Assembly: GCA_914767715.1 (NCBI GenBank)
Contig: OU612067.1
Location: 21,240,162 to 21,304,161 of the forward strand
Direction: 5' to 3'
Origin: Membranipora membranacea
Taxonomy: Eukaryota; Bryozoa; Gymnolaemata; Cheilostomatida; Membraniporidae
Length of the DNA: 64,000 bases
This document shows positions 1 to 15,000 of the stretch, piece after piece; positions within the stretch are counted from its first letter, which is position 1, and each line of letters begins with the position of its first letter. The translations under genes and the position numbers were made by a program. Under the pieces are notes generated by a model. The model worked only from the letters and a program-made list of their open reading frames with translations. It was not told the DNA's origin and searched no databases.

Positions 1-3000
1 TTTATGTTAGGATCTTCATATTCTGGAATTTGAATGAGGCCAATGAGGCCATCAACTGGTCTGAGTTGGAAAGAATTCCGATTGTTATTTAAATTTTTTA
101 CCCTGCGTTTGGCATGTTTTTTAATGACAAAAGTGGCCCCCGTTAAAAATGTCGCTGACGCCAAACTAAAAGGGGCAGCCCAAAACGGGTTTCAGTTCCT
201 AAGTCAGCATGAAATTCCCTACGGTTTAGAGTAGGTTATGAGGAAATCTATTTTTTGAACTGGCCGTAAAAAAGCAAAGGGTCCTCCCTTTGTTACTTTT
301 TTTAATTTTAAAATCGCTCTCATTTCCGTTCTATTTATCGTAGGATCTTCATATTCTGGAATTTGAATGAGGCCAATGAGGCCATCAACTGGTCCGAGTT
401 TGAAAGAATTCCGATGGCTATTTAAATTTTTTACCCTGCGTTTGGCATGTTTTTTAATGACAAAAGTGGCCCCCGTTAAAAATGTCGCTGACGCCAAACT
501 AAAAGGGGCAGCCCAAAACGGGTTTCAGTTCCAAAGTCAGCATGAAATTCCCCACGGTTTAGAGTAGGTTAGGAGGAAATCTATTTTTTGAACTGGCTGT
601 AAAAAAAGCAAAGGGTCCCCCATTTGTTACTTTTTTTAATTTTAAAGTCGCTCTCATTTCCGTTCTATTTATCGTAGGATCTTCATATTCTGGAATTTGA
701 ATGAGGCCAATGAGGCCATCAACTGGTCCGAGTTTGAAAGACTTCCGATGGCTATTTAAATTTTTTACCCTGCGTTTGGCATGTTTTTTAATGACAAAAG
801 TTGCGCTCGTTAAAATTGTCGCTGACGCCAAACTAAAGGGGGCAGCCCCAAACGAGTTCTAGTTCCAAAGTCAGCATGAAATTCCCCACGGTTTAGGGTA
901 GGTTATGAGGAAATCTATTTTTTGAACTGGCCGTAAAAAAAGCAAAGGGTCCCCCCTTTGTTACTTTTTATAATTTTAAAGTCGCTTTCATTTCCGTTCT
1001 ATTTATCGTAGGATCTTCATATTCTGGAATTTTAATGAGGCCAATGAGGCCATCAACCGGTGCGAGTTTGAAAGAATTCCGATGGCTTTTTAAATTTTTT
1101 ACCCTGCGTTTGGCATGTTTTTTAATGACAAAAATGGCCCTCGTTAAAAGTGTCGCTGACGCCAAACTAAAAGGGGCAGCCCCAAACGGGTTTCTGTTCC
1201 AAAGTCAGCATGAAACTCCCCACGGTTGAGAGTAGGTTAGGAGGAAATCTATTTTTTGAACTGGCCGTAAAAAAAGCAAAGGGTCCCCCCTTTGGTACTT
1301 TTTGTAATTTTAAAGTCGCTCTCATTTCCGTTCTATTTATCGTAGGATCTTCATATTCTGGAATTTGAATGAGGCCAATGAGGCCATCAACTGGTCCGAG
1401 TTTTAAAGATTTCCGACGGCTATTTAAATTTTTTACCCTGCGTTTGGCATGTTTTTTAATGACAAAAATGGCCCTCGTTAAAAATGTCGCTGACGCCAAA
1501 CTAAAAGGGGCAGCCCCAAACGGGTTTCAGTTCCAAAGTCAGCATGAAATTCCCCACGGTTTAGAGTAGGTTAGGAGGAAATCTATTTTTTGAACGGGCC
1601 GTAAAAAAATCAAAGGGTCCCCCCTTTGTTACTTTTTTTAATTTCAAAGTCGCTCTCATTTCCGTTCGATTTATCGTATGATCTTCATATTCTGGAATTT
1701 GAATGAGGGCAATGAGGCCATCAACTGGTCCGAGTTTGAAAGAATTCCGATGGCTATTTAAATTTTTTACCCTGCGTTTGGCATGTTTTTTAATGACAAA
1801 AGTGGCCCCCGTTAAAAATGTCGCTGACGTCAAACTAAAAGGGGCAGCCCGAAACGGGTTTCAGTTCCAAAGCCAGCATGAAATTCCCCACGGTTTAGAG
1901 TAGGTTATGAGGAAATCTATTTTTTGAACTGGCCGTAAAAAAAGCAAAGGGTCCTCCCTTTGTTACTTTTTCAAATTTTAAAATCGCTCTCATTTCCGTT
2001 CTATTTATGTTAGGATCTTCAAATTCTGGAATTTCAATGAGGCCAATGAGGCCATCAACTGGTCTGAGTTGGAAAGAATTCCGATGGTTATTTAAATTTT
2101 TTACCCTGCGTTTGGCATGTTTTTTAATGACAAAAGTGGCCCCCGTTAAAAATGTCGCTGACGCCAAACTAAAAGGGGCAGCCCAAAACGGGTTTCAGTT
2201 CCAAAGTCAGCATGAAATTCCCTACGGTTTAGAGTAGGTTATGAGGAAATCTATTTCATGAACTGGCCGTAAAAAAGCAAAGGGTCCTCCCTTTGGTACT
2301 TTTTGTAATTTTAAAGTCGCTCTCATTTCCGTTCTATTTATCGTAGGATCTTCATATTCTGGAATTTGAATGAGGCCAATGAGGCCATCAACTGGTCCGA
2401 GTTTTAAAGATTTCCGACGGCTATTTAAATTTTTTACCCTGCGTTTGGCATGTTTTTTAATGACAAAAATGGCCCTCGTTAAAAATGTCGCTGACGCCAA
2501 ACTAAAAGGGGCAGCCCCAAACGGGTTTCAGTTCCAAAGTCAGCATGAAATTCCCCACGGTTTAGAGTAGGTTAGGAGGAAATCTATTTTTTGAACGGGC
2601 CGTAAAAAAATCAAAGGGTCCCCCCTTTGTTACTTTTTTTAATTTCAAAGTCGCTCTCATTTCTGTTCTATTTATCCTAGGATCGTCATATTCTAGAATT
2701 TGAATGAGGCCAATGAGGCCATCCACTGGTCCGAGTTTGAAAGAATTCCGATGGCTATTTAAATTTTTTACCCCGCGTTTGACATGTTTTTTAATGACAA
2801 AAGTTGCGCTCGTTAAAATTGTCGCTGACGCCAATCTAAAAGGGGCAGCCCCAAACGGGTTTCAGTTCCAAAGTCAGCATGAAATTCCCCACGGTTTAGA
2901 GTAGGTTATGAGGAAATCTCTTTTTTGAACTGGCCGTAAAAAAAGCAAAGGGTCCCTCCTTTGTTACTTTTTTTAATTTTAAAGTCGCTCTTATTTCCGT

Positions 3001-6000
3001 TCTATTTATTGTACGATCTTCACATTCTGGAATTTGAATGAGGCCAATGAGGCCATCCACTGGTCCGAGTTTGAAAGAATTCCGATGGCTATTAAAATTT
3101 TTTACCCCGCGTTTGGCATGTTTTATAATGACAAAAGTTGCGCTCGTAAAAAATGTCGCTGACGCCAAACTAAAGGGGGCAGCCCCAAACGAGTTTCAGT
3201 TCCAAAGTCAGCATGAAATTCCCCACGGTTTAGAGTAGGTTATGAGGAAATCTATTTTTTGAACTGGCCGTAAAAAAAGCAAAGGGTCCCCCCTTTGTTA
3301 CTTTTTTAAATTTTAAAATCGCTCTCAGTTCCGTTCTATTTATTGTAGGATCTTCATATTCTGGAATTTGAATGAGGCCAATGAGGCCATTAACTGGTCC
3401 GAGTTTGAAAGAATTCCGATGGCTATTCAAATTTTTAACCCTGCGTTTGGCATGTTTTTTAATGACAAAAGTGGCCCCCGTTAAAAATGTCGCTGACGCC
3501 AAACTAAAAGGGGCAGCCCAAAACGGATCTCAGTTCCAAAGTCAGCATGAAATTCACTACGGTTTAGAGTAGGTTATGAGGAAATCTATTTTTTGAACTG
3601 GCCGTAAAAAAGCAAAGGGTCAACCCTTTGTTACTTTTTTTAATTTTAAAATCGCTCTCATTTCCGTTCTATTTATCGTAGGATCTTCATATTCTGGAAT
3701 TTGAATGAGGCCAATGAGGCCATTAACTGGTCCGAGTTTGAAAGAATTCCGATGGCTATTTAAATTTCTTACCCTGCGTTTGACATGTTTTTTAATGACA
3801 AAAGTGGCCCCCGTTAAAAGTGTCGCTGACGCCAAACTAAAAGGGGCAGCCCGAAACGGGTTTCAGTTCCTAAGTCAGCATGAAATTCCCCACGGTTTAG
3901 AGTAGGTTATGAGGAAATCTATTTTTTGAACTGGCCGTAAAAAAAGCAAAGGGTCCTCCCTTTGTTACTTTTTTTAATTTTAAAATCGCTCTCATTTCCG
4001 TTCTATTTATGTTAGGATCTTCATATTCTGGAATTTGAATGAGGTCAATGAGGCCATCAACTGGTCTGAGTTGGAAAGAATTCCGATGGTTATTTAAATT
4101 TTTTACCCTGCGTTTGGCATGTTTTTTAATGACAAAAGTGGCCCCCGTTAAAAATGTCGCTGACGCCAAACTAAAAGGGGCAGCCCAAAACGGGTTTCAG
4201 TTCCAAAGTCAGCATGAAATTCCCTCCGGTTTAGAGTAGGTTATGAGGAAATCTATTTTTTGAACTGGCCGTAAAAAAGCAAAGGGTCCTCCCTTTGTTA
4301 CTTTTTTTAATTTTAAAATCGCTCTCATTTCCGTTCTATTTATCGTAGGATCTTCATATTCTGGAATTTGAATGAGGCCAATGAGGCCATCAACTGGTCC
4401 GAGTTTGAAAGAATTCCGATGGCTATTTAAATTTTTTACCCTGCGTTTGACATGTTTTTTAATGACAAAAGTGGCCCCCGTTAAAAGTGTCGCTGACGCC
4501 AAACTAAAAGGGGCAGCCCGAAGCGGGTCTCAGTTCCAAAGTCAGCATGAAATTCACTACGGTTTAGAGTAGGTTATGAGGAAATCTATTTTTTGAACTG
4601 GCCGTAAAAAAGCAAAGGGTCCACCCTTTGTTACTTTTTTTAATTTTAAAATCGCTCTCATTTTCGTTCTATTTATCGTAGGATCTTCATATTCTGGAAT
4701 TTGAATGAGGCCAATGAGGCCATCAACTGGTCCGAGTTTGAAAGAATTCCGATGGCTATTTAAATTTTTTACCCTGCGTTTGGCATGTTTTTTAATGACA
4801 AAAGTGGCCCCCGTTAAAAATGTCGCTGACACCAAACTAAAAGGGGCAGCCCAAAACGGGTTTCAGTTCCAAAGTCAGCATGAAATTCCCCACGGTTTAG
4901 AGTAGGTTATGAGGAAATCTATTTTTTGAACTGGCCGTAAAAAAAGCAAAGGGTCCCCCTTTGTTACTTTTTTAAATTTTAAAATCGCTCTCATTTCCGT
5001 TCTATTTATTGTAGGATCTTCATATTCTGGAATTTGAATGAGGCCAATGAGGCCATTAACTGGTCCGAGTTTGAAAGAATTCCGATGGCTATTCAAATTT
5101 TTAACCCTGCGTTTGGCATGTTTTTTAATGACAAAAGTGGCCCCCGTTAAAAATGTCGCTGACGCCAAACTAAAAGGGGCAGCCCAAAACGGGTCTCAGT
5201 TCCAAAGTCAGCATGAAATTCACTACGGTTTAGAGTAGGTTATGAGGAAATCTATTTTTTGAACTGGCCGTAAAAAAGCAAAGGGTCAACCCTTTGTTAC
5301 TTTTTTTAATTTTAAAATCGCTCTCATTTCCGTTCTATTTATCGTAGGATCTTCATATTCTGGAATTTGAATGAGGCCAATGAGGCCATCAACTGGTCCG
5401 AGTTTGAAAGAATTCCGATGGCTATTTAAATTTTTTACCCTGCGTTTGGCATGTTTTTTAATGACAAAAGTGGCCCCCGTTAGAAATGTCGCTGACGCCA
5501 AACTAAAAGGGGCAGCCCAAAACGGGTTTCAGTTCCAAAGTCAGCATGAAATTCCCTACGGTTTAGAGTAGGTTATGAGGAAATCTGTTTTTTGAACTGG
5601 CCGTAAAAAAGCAAAGGGTCCTCCCTTTGTTACTTTTTTTAATTTTAAAATCGCTCTCATTTCCGTTCTATTTATTGTAGGATCTTCATATTCTGGAATT
5701 TGAATGAGGCCAATGAGGCCATCAACTGGTCCGAGTTTGAAAGAATTCCGATGGCTATTTAAATTTTTTACCCTGCGTTTGACATGTTTTTTAATGACAA
5801 AAGTGGCCCCCGTTAAAAATGTCGCTGACGCCAAACTAAAAGGGGCAGCCCGAAGCAGGTCTCAGTTCCAAAGTCAGCATGAAATTCACTACGGTTTAGA
5901 GTAGGTTATGAGGAAATCTATTTTTTGAACTGGCCGTAAAAAAGAAAAGGGTCCACCCTTTGTTACTTTTTTTAATTTTAAAATCGCTCTCATTTCAGTT

Positions 6001-9000
6001 CTATTTATCGTAGGATCTTCATATTCTGGAATTTGAATGAGGCCAATGAGGCCATCAACTGGTCCGAGTTTGAAAGAATTCCGATGGCTATTTAAATTTT
6101 TTACCCTGCGTTTGGCATGTTTTTTAATGACAAAAGTGGCCCCGTTAAAAATGTCGCTGACGCCAAACTAAAAGGGGCAGCCCAAAACGGGTTTCAGTTC
6201 CAAAGTCAGCATGAAATTCCCCACGGTTTAGAGTAGGTTATGAGGAAATCTATTTTTTGAACTGGCCGTAAAAAAAGCAAAGGGTCCTCCCTTTGTTACT
6301 TTTTTAATTTTAAAATCGCTCTCATTTCCGTTCTATTTATCGTAGGATCTTCATATTCTGGAATTTGAATGAGGCCAATGAGGCCATCAACTGGTCTGAG
6401 TTTGAAAGAATTCCTATGGCTATTTAAATTTTTTACCCTGCGTTTGGCATGTTTTTTAATGACAAAAGTGGCCCCCGTTAAAAATGTCGCTGACGCCAAA
6501 CTAAAAGGGGCAGCCCGAAACGGGTTTCAGTTCCAAAGTCAGCATGAAATTCCCCACGGTTTAGAGTAGGTTATGAGGAAATCTATTTTTTGAACTGGCC
6601 GTAAAAAAAGCAAAGGGTCCTCCCTTTGTTACTTTTTTTAATTTTAAAATCGCTCTCATTTCCGTTCTATTTATCGTAGGATCTTCATATTCTGGAATTT
6701 GAATGAGGCCAATGAGGCCATCAACTGGTCCGAGTTTGAAAGAATTCCGATGGCTATTTAAATTTTTTACCCTGCGTTTGGCATGTTTTTTAATGACAAA
6801 AGTGGCCCCCGTTAAAAGTGTCGCTGACGCCAAACTAAAAGGGGCAGCCCAAAACGGGTTTCAGTTCCAAAGTCAGCATGAAATTCCCCACGGTTTAGAG
6901 TAGGTTATGAGGAAATCTATTCTTTGAACTGGCCGTAAAAAAGCAAAGGGTCCTCCCTTTGTTACTTTTTTTAATTTTAAAATCGCTCTCATTTTCGTTC
7001 TATTTATCGTAGGATCTTCATATTCTGGAATTTGAATGAGGCCAATGAGGCCATCAACTGGTCTGAGTTTGAAAGAATTCCTATGGCTATTTAAATTTTT
7101 TACCCTGCGTTTGGCATGTTTTTTAATGACAAAAGTGGCCCCCGTTAAAAATGTCGCTGACGCCAAACTAAAAGGGGCAGCCCGAAACGGGTTTCAGTTC
7201 CAAAGTCAGCATGAAATTCCCCACGGTTTAGAGTAGGTTATGAGGAAATCTATTTTTTGAACTGGCCGTAAAAAAAGCAAAGGGTCCTCCCTTTGTTACT
7301 TTTTTTAATTTTAAAATCGCTCTCATTTCCGTTCTATTTATCGTAAGATCTTCATATTCTGGAATTTGAATGAGGCTAATGAGGCCATCACCTGGTCCGA
7401 GTTTGAAAGAATTCCGATGGCTATTTAAATTTTTTACCCTGCGTTTGGCATGTTTTTTAATGACAAAAGTGGCCCCCGTTAAAAATGTCGCTGACGCCAA
7501 ACTAAAAGGGGCAGCCCGAAACGGGTTTCAGTTCCAAAGTCAGCATGAAATTCCCAACGGTTTAGAGAAGGTTATGAGGAAATCTATTTTTTGAACTGGC
7601 CGTAAAAAAGCAAAGGGTCCTCCCTTTGTTACTTTTTTTAATTTTAAAATCGCTCTCATTTCCGTTCTATTTATCGTAGGATCTTCATATTCTGGAATTT
7701 GAATGAGGCCAATGAGGCCATCAACTGGTCCGAGTTTGAAAGAATTCCGATGGCTATTTAAATTTTTTACCCTGCGTTTGGCATGTTTTTTAATGACAAA
7801 AGTGGCCCCCGTTAAAAATGTCGCTGACGCCAAACTAAAAGGGGCAGCCCGAAACGGGTTTCAGTTTCAAAGTCAGCATGAAATTCCCCACGGTTTAGAG
7901 TAGGTTATGAGGAAATCTATTTTTTGAACTGGCCGTAAAAAAAGCAAAGGGTCCTCCCTTTGTTACTTTTTTTAATTTTAAAATCGCTCTCATTTCCGTT
8001 CTATTTATCGTAGGATCTTCATATTCTGGAATTTGAATGAGGCCAATGAGGCCATCGACTGGTCCGAGTTTGAAAGAATTCCGATGGCTATTTAAATTTT
8101 TTACCCTGCGTTTGGCATGTTTTTTAATGACAAAAGTGGCCCCCGTTAGAAATGTCGCTGACGCCAAACTAAAAGGGGCAGCCCAAAACGGGTTTCAGTT
8201 CCAAAGTCAGCATGAAATTCCCTACGGTTTAGAGTAGGTTATGAGGAAATCTATTTTTTGAACTGGCCGTAAAAAAGCAAAGGGTCCTCCCTTTGTTACT
8301 TTTTTTAATTTTAAAATCGCTCTCATTTCCGTTCTATTTATCGTAGGATCTTCATATTCTGGAATTTGAATGAGGCCAATGAGGCCATCAACTGGTCCGA
8401 GTTTGAAAGAATTCCGATGGCTATTTAAATTTTTTACCCTGCGTTTGACATGTTTTTTAATGACAAAAGTGGCCCCCGTTAAAAGTGTCGCTGACGCCAA
8501 ACTAAAAGGGGCAGCCCCAAACGGGTTTCAGTTCCAAAGTCAGCATGAAATTCCCCATGGTTTAGAGTAGGTTAGGAGGAACTCTATTATTTGAACTGAC
8601 CGTAAAAAAAGCAAAGGGTCCCCCCGTTGTTACTATTTTCAATTATAAAGTCGCTCTCATTTCCGTTCTATTTATTGTAGGATCTTCATATTCAGGAATT
8701 TGAATGAGGCCAATGAGGTTATCAACTGGTCCAAGTTTGAAAGAATTCCTATGGCTATTTAAATATATTTCCCTGCGTTTGGCATGTTTTTTAATGACAA
8801 AAGTGGCCCTCGTTAAAAATGTCGCTGACGCCAAACTAAAAGGGGCAGCCCCAAACGGGTTTCAGTTCCAAAGTCAGCATGAAATTCCCCACGGTTTAGA
8901 GTAGGTTAGGAGGAAATCCATTTTTTGAACGGGCCGTAAAAAAAGCAAAGGGTCCCTCCTTTGTTACTTTTTTTAATTTCAAAGTCGCTCTCATTTCCGT

Positions 9001-12000
9001 TGTATTTATTGTACGATCTTCACATTCTGGAATTTGAATGAGGCCAATGAGGCCATCCACTGGTCCGAGTTTGAAAGAATTCCGATGGCTATTAAAATTT
9101 TTTACCCCGCGTTTGGCATGTTTTTTGATGACAAAAGTTGCGCTCGTAAAAAATGTCGCTGACGCCAAACTAAAGGGGGCAGCCCCAAACGAGTTTCAGT
9201 TCCAAAGTCAGCATGAAATTCCCCACGGTTTAGAGTAGGTTGGGAGGAAATCTATTTTTTGAACTGGCTGTAAAAAAAGCAAAGGGTCCCCCATTTGTTA
9301 CTTTTTTTAATTTTAAATTCGCTCTCATTTCCGTTCTATTTATCGTAGGATCTTCATATTCTGGAATTTGAATGAGGCCAATGAGGCCATCAACTGGTCC
9401 GAGTTTAAAAGAATTCCGAAGGCTATTTAAATATTTTACCCTGCGTTTGGCATGTTTTTTAATGACAAAAGTTGCGCTCGTTAAAATTGTCGCTAACGCC
9501 AAACTAAAGGGGGCAGCCCCAAACGAGTTCTAGTTCCAAAGTCAGCATGAAATTCCCCACGGTTTAGAGTAGGTTATGAGGAAATCTATTTTTTGAACTG
9601 GCCGTAAAAAAAGCAAAGGGTCCCCCCTTTGTTACTTTTTATAATTTTAAAGTCGCTTTCATTTCCGTTCTATTAATCGTAGGATCTTCATATTCTGGAA
9701 TTTTAATGAGGCCAATGAGGCCATCAACCGGTGCGAGTTTGAAAGAATTCCGATGGCTTTTTAAATTTTTTACCCTGCGTTTGGCATGTTTTTTAATGAC
9801 AAAAATGGCCCTCGTTAAAAGTGTCGCTGACGCCAAACTAAAAGGGGCAGCCCCAAACGGGTTTCAGTTCCAAAGTCAGCATGAAATTCCCCACGGTTTA
9901 GAGTAGGTTAGGAGGAAATCCATTTTTTGAACGGGCCGTAAAAAAAGCAAAGGGTCCCTCCTTTGTTACTTTTTTTAATTTCAAAGGCGCTCTCATTTCC
10001 GTTCTATTTATTGTACGATCTGCACATTCTGGAATTTGAATGAGGCCATCCACTGGTCCGAGTTTGAAAGAATTCCGATGGCTATTAAAATTTTTTACCC
10101 CGCGGTTGGCATGTTTTTTGATGACAAAAGTTGCGCTCGTAAAAAATGTCGCTGACGCCAAACTAAAGGGGGCAGCCCCAAACGAGTTTCAGTTCCAAGG
10201 TCAGCATGAAATTCCCCACGGTTTAGAGTAGGTTGGGAGGAAATCTATTTTTTGAACTGGCTGTAAAAAAAGCAAAGGGTCCCCCATTTGTTACTTTTTT
10301 TAATTTTAAAGTCGCTCTCATTTCCGTTCTATTTATTGTAGGATCTTCATATTCTGGAATTTGAATGAGGCCAATGAGGCCATCAACTGGTCCGAGTTTA
10401 AAAGAATTCCGATGGCTATATAAATATTTTACCCTGCGTTTGGCATGTTTTTTAATGACAAAAGTTGCGCTCGTTAAAATTGTCGCTGACGCCAAACTAA
10501 AGGGGGCAGCCCGAAACGGGTTTCAGTTCGTAAGTCAGCATGAAATTCCCCGCGGTTTAGAGTAGGTTATGAGGAAATCTATTTTTTTAACTGGCCGTAA
10601 AAAAAGCAAAGGGTCCCCCCTTTGTTACTTTTTTTAATTTTAAATTCGCTCTCATTTCCGTTCTATTTATCGTAGGATCTTCATATTCTGGAATTTGAAT
10701 GAGGCCAATGAGGCCATCAACTGGTCTGAGTTTGAAAGAATTCCGTTGGCTATTTAAATTTTTTACCCTGCGTTTGGCATGTTTTTTAATGACAAAAATG
10801 GCCCTCGTTAAAAATGTCGCTGACGCCAAACTAAAAGGGGCAGCCCCAAACGGGTTTCAGTTCCAAAGTCAGCATGAAATTCCCCATGGTTTAGAGTAGG
10901 TTAGGAGGAAATCTATTTTTTGAACTGGCCGTAAAAAAAGCAAAGGGTCCCCCCTTTGTTACTTTTTTTAATTTTAAAGTCGCTCTCATTTCCGTTCTAT
11001 TTATTGTAGGATCTTCATATTCAGGAATTTGAATGAGGCCAATGAGGTTATCAACTGGTCCAAGTTTGAAAGAATTCCTATGGCTATTTAAATATATTTC
11101 CCTGCGTTTGGCATGTTTTTTAATGACAAAAGTGGCCCTCGTTAAAAATGTCGCTGACGCCAAACTAAAAGGGGCAGCCCCAAACGGGTTTCAGTTCCAA
11201 AGTCAGCATGAAATTCCCCACGGTTTAGAGTAGGTTAGGAGGAAATCCATTTTTTGAACGGGCCGTAAAAAAAGCAAAGGGTCCCTCCTTTGTTACTTTT
11301 TTTAATTTCAAAGTCGCTCTCATTTCCGTTCTATTTATTGTACGATCTTCACATTCTGGAATTTGAATGAGGCCAATGAGGCCATCCACTGGTCCGAGTT
11401 TGAAAGAATTCCGATGGCTATTAAAATTTTTTACCCCGCGTTTGGCATGTTTTTTGATGACAAAAGTTGCGCTCGTAAAAAATGTCGCTGACGCCAAACT
11501 AAAGGGGGCAGCCCCAAACGAGTTTCAGTTCCAAAGTCAGCATGAAATTCCCCACGGTTTAGAGTAGGTTGGGAGGAAATCTATTTTTTGAACTGGCTGT
11601 AAAAAAAGCAAAGGGTCCCCCATTTGTTACTTTTTTTAATTTTAAAGTCGCTCTCATTTCCGTTCTATTTATCGTAGGATCTTCATATTCTGAAATTTGA
11701 ATGAGGCCAATGAGGCCATCAACTGGTCCGAGGTTAAAAGAATTCCGATGGCTATTTAAATATTTTACCCTGCGTTTGGCATGTTTTTTAATGACAAAAG
11801 TTGCGCTCGTTAAAATTGTCGCTGACGCCAAACTAAAGGGGGCAGCCCCAAACGAGTTCTAGTTCCAAAGTCAGCATGAAATTCCCCACGGTTTAGAGTA
11901 GGTTATGAGGAAATCTATTTTTTGAACTGGCCGTAAAAAAAGCAAAGGGTCCCCCCTTTGTTACTTTTTATAATTTTAAAGTCGCTTTCATTTCCGTTCT

Positions 12001-15000
12001 ATTTATCGTAGGATCTTCATATTCTGGAATTTTAAAGAGGCCAATGAGGCCATCAACCGGTGCGAGTTTGAAAGAATTCCGATGGCTTTTAAAATTTTTT
12101 ACCCTGCGTTTGGCATGTTTTTTAATGACAAAAATGGCCCTCGTTAAAAGTGTCGCTGACGCCAAACTAAAAGGGGCAGCCCCAAACGGGTTTCAGTTCC
12201 AAAGTCAGCATGAAATTCCCCACGGTTTAGAGTAGGTTAGGAGGAAATCCATTTTTTGAACGGGCCGTAAAAAAAGCAAAGGGTCCCTCCTTTGTTACTT
12301 CTTTTAATTTCAAAGGCGCTCTCATTTCCGTTCTATTTATTGTACGATCTTCACATTCTGGAATTTGAATGAGGCCAATGAGGCCATCCACTGGTCCGAG
12401 TTTGAAAGAATTCCGATGGCTATTAAACTTTTTTACCCCGCGTTTGGCATGTTTTTTGATGACAAAAGTTGCGCTCGTAAAAAATGTCGCTGACGCCAAA
12501 CTAAAGGGGGCAGCCCCAAACGAGTTTCAGTTCCAAAGTCAGCATGAAATTCCCCACGGTTTAGAGTAGGTTGGGAGGAAATCTATTTTTTGAACTGGCT
12601 GTAAAAAAAGCAAAGGGTCCCCCATTTGTTACTTTTTTTAATTTTAAAGTCGCTCTCATTTCCGTTCTATTTATCGTAGGATCTACATATTCTGGAATTT
12701 GAATGAGGCCAATGAGGCCATCGACTGGTCCGAGTTTGAAAGAATTCCGATGGCTATTTAAATTTTTTACCCTGCGTTTGGCATGTTTTTTAATGACAAA
12801 AGTGGCCTTCGTTAGAAATGTGGCTGACGCCAAACTAAAAGGGGCAGCCCAAAACGGGTTTCAGTTCCAAAGTCAGCATGAAATTCCCTACGGTTTAGAG
12901 TAGATTATGAGGAAATTTATTTTTTGAACTGGCCGTAAAAAAAGCAAAGGGTCCCCCCTTTGTTACTTTTTTTAATTTTAAATTCGCTATCATTTCCGTT
13001 CTATTTATCGTAGGATCTTCATATTCTGGAATTTGAATGAGGCCAATGAGGCCATCAACTGGTTCGAGTTTGAAAGAATTCCGATGGCTATTTAAATTTC
13101 TTACCCTGCGTTTGACATAAAAATGACAAAAGTGGCCCCCGTTAAAAGTGTGGCTGACGCCAAACTAAAAGGGGCAGCCCGAAACGGGTTTCAGTTCCTA
13201 AGTCAGCATGAAATTCCCCACGGTTTAGAGTAGGTTATGAGGAAATCTATTTTTTGAACTGGCCGTAAAAAAAGCAAAGGGTCCCCCCTTTGTTACTTTT
13301 TTAATTTTAAAATCGCTCTCAATTCCGTTCTATTCATTGTAGGATCTTCATATTCTGGAATTTGAATGAGGCCAATGAGGCCATCAACTGGTCTGAGTTT
13401 GAAAGAATTCCAATGGCTATTTAAATTTTTTACCCTGCGTTTGGCATGTTTTTTAATGACAAAAGTGGCCCCCGTTAAAAATGTCGCTGACGCCAAACTA
13501 AAAGGGGCAGCCCGAAACGGGTTTCAGTTCCAAAGTCAGCATGAAATTCCCCACGGTTTAGAGTAGGTTATGAGGAAATCTATTTTTTGAACTGGCCGTA
13601 AAAAGAGCAAAGGGTCCTCCCTTTGTTACTTTTTTTAATTTTAAAATCGCTCTCATTTCCGTTCTATTCATCGTAGGATCTTCATATTCTGGAATATGAA
13701 TGAGGCCATTGAGGCCATCAACTGGTCTGAGTTTGAAAGAATTCCGATGGTTATTTAAATTTTTTACCCTGCGTTTGGCATGTTTTTTAATGACAAAAGT
13801 GGCCCCCGTTAAAAATGTCGCTGACGCCAAACTAAAAGGGGCAGCCCAAAACGGGTTTCAGTTCCAAAGTCAGCATGAAATTCCCTACGGTTTAGAGTAG
13901 GTTATGAGGAAATCTATTTTTTGAACTGGCCGTAAAAAAGCAAAGGGTCCTCCCTTTGTTACTTTTTTTAATTTTAAAATCGCTCTCATTTCCGTTCTAT
14001 TTATCGTAGGATCTTCATATTCTGGAATTTGAATGAGGCCATTGAGGCCATCAACTGGTCCGAGTTTGAAAGAATTCCGATGGCTATTTAAATTTTTTAC
14101 CCTGCGTTTGACATGTTTTTTAATGACAAAAGTGGCCCCCGTTAAAAGTGTCGCTGACGCCAAACTAAAAGGGGCAACCCGAAACGGGTCTCAGTTCCAA
14201 AGTCAGCATGAAATTCACTACGGTTTAGAGTAGGTTATGAGGAAATCTATTTTTTGAACTGGCCGTAAAAAAGCAAAGGGTCCACCCTTTGTTACTTTTT
14301 TTAATTTTAAAATCGCTCTCATTTCCGTTCTATTTATCGTAGGATCTTCATCTTCTGGAATTTGAATGAGGCCAATGAGGCCATCAACTGGTCTGAGTTT
14401 GAAAGAATTCCGATGGTTATTTAAATTTTTTACCCTGCGTTTGGCATGTTTTTTAATGACAAAAGTGGCCCCCGTTAAAAATGTCGCTGACGCCAAACTA
14501 ATAGGGGCAGCCCAAAACGGGTTTCAGTTCCAAAGTCAGCATGAAATTCCCTACGGTTTAGAGTAGGTTATGAGGAATTCTATTTTTTGAACTGGCCGTA
14601 AAAAAGCAAAGGGTCCTCCCTTTGTTACTTTTTTTAATTTTAAAATCGCTCTCATTTCCGTTCTATTTATCGTAGGATCTTCATATTCTGGAATTTGAAT
14701 GAGGCCAATGAGGCCATCAACTGGTCCGAGTTTGAAAGAATTCCGATGGCTATTTAAATTTTTTACCCTGCGTTTGACATGTTTTTTAATGACAAAAGTG
14801 GCCCCCGTTAAAAGTGTCGCTGACGCCAAACTAAAAGGGGCAACCCGAAACGGGTCTCAGTTCCAAAGTCAGCATGAAATTCACTACGGTTTAGAGTAGG
14901 TTATGAGGAAATCTATTTTTTGAACTGGCCGTAAAAAAGCAAAGGGTCCACCCTTTGTTACTTTTTTTAATTTTAAAATAGCTCTCATTTCTGTTCTATT

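Noticed and set aside
34-15000. Recurrent 66-residue (+) and 90-residue (-) open frames in each satellite monomer
   Set aside because: They overlap on opposite strands, shift between 333- and 334-bp units, and differ by frame-neutral drift only because the monomers are young. There is no start context, domain or transcript evidence.
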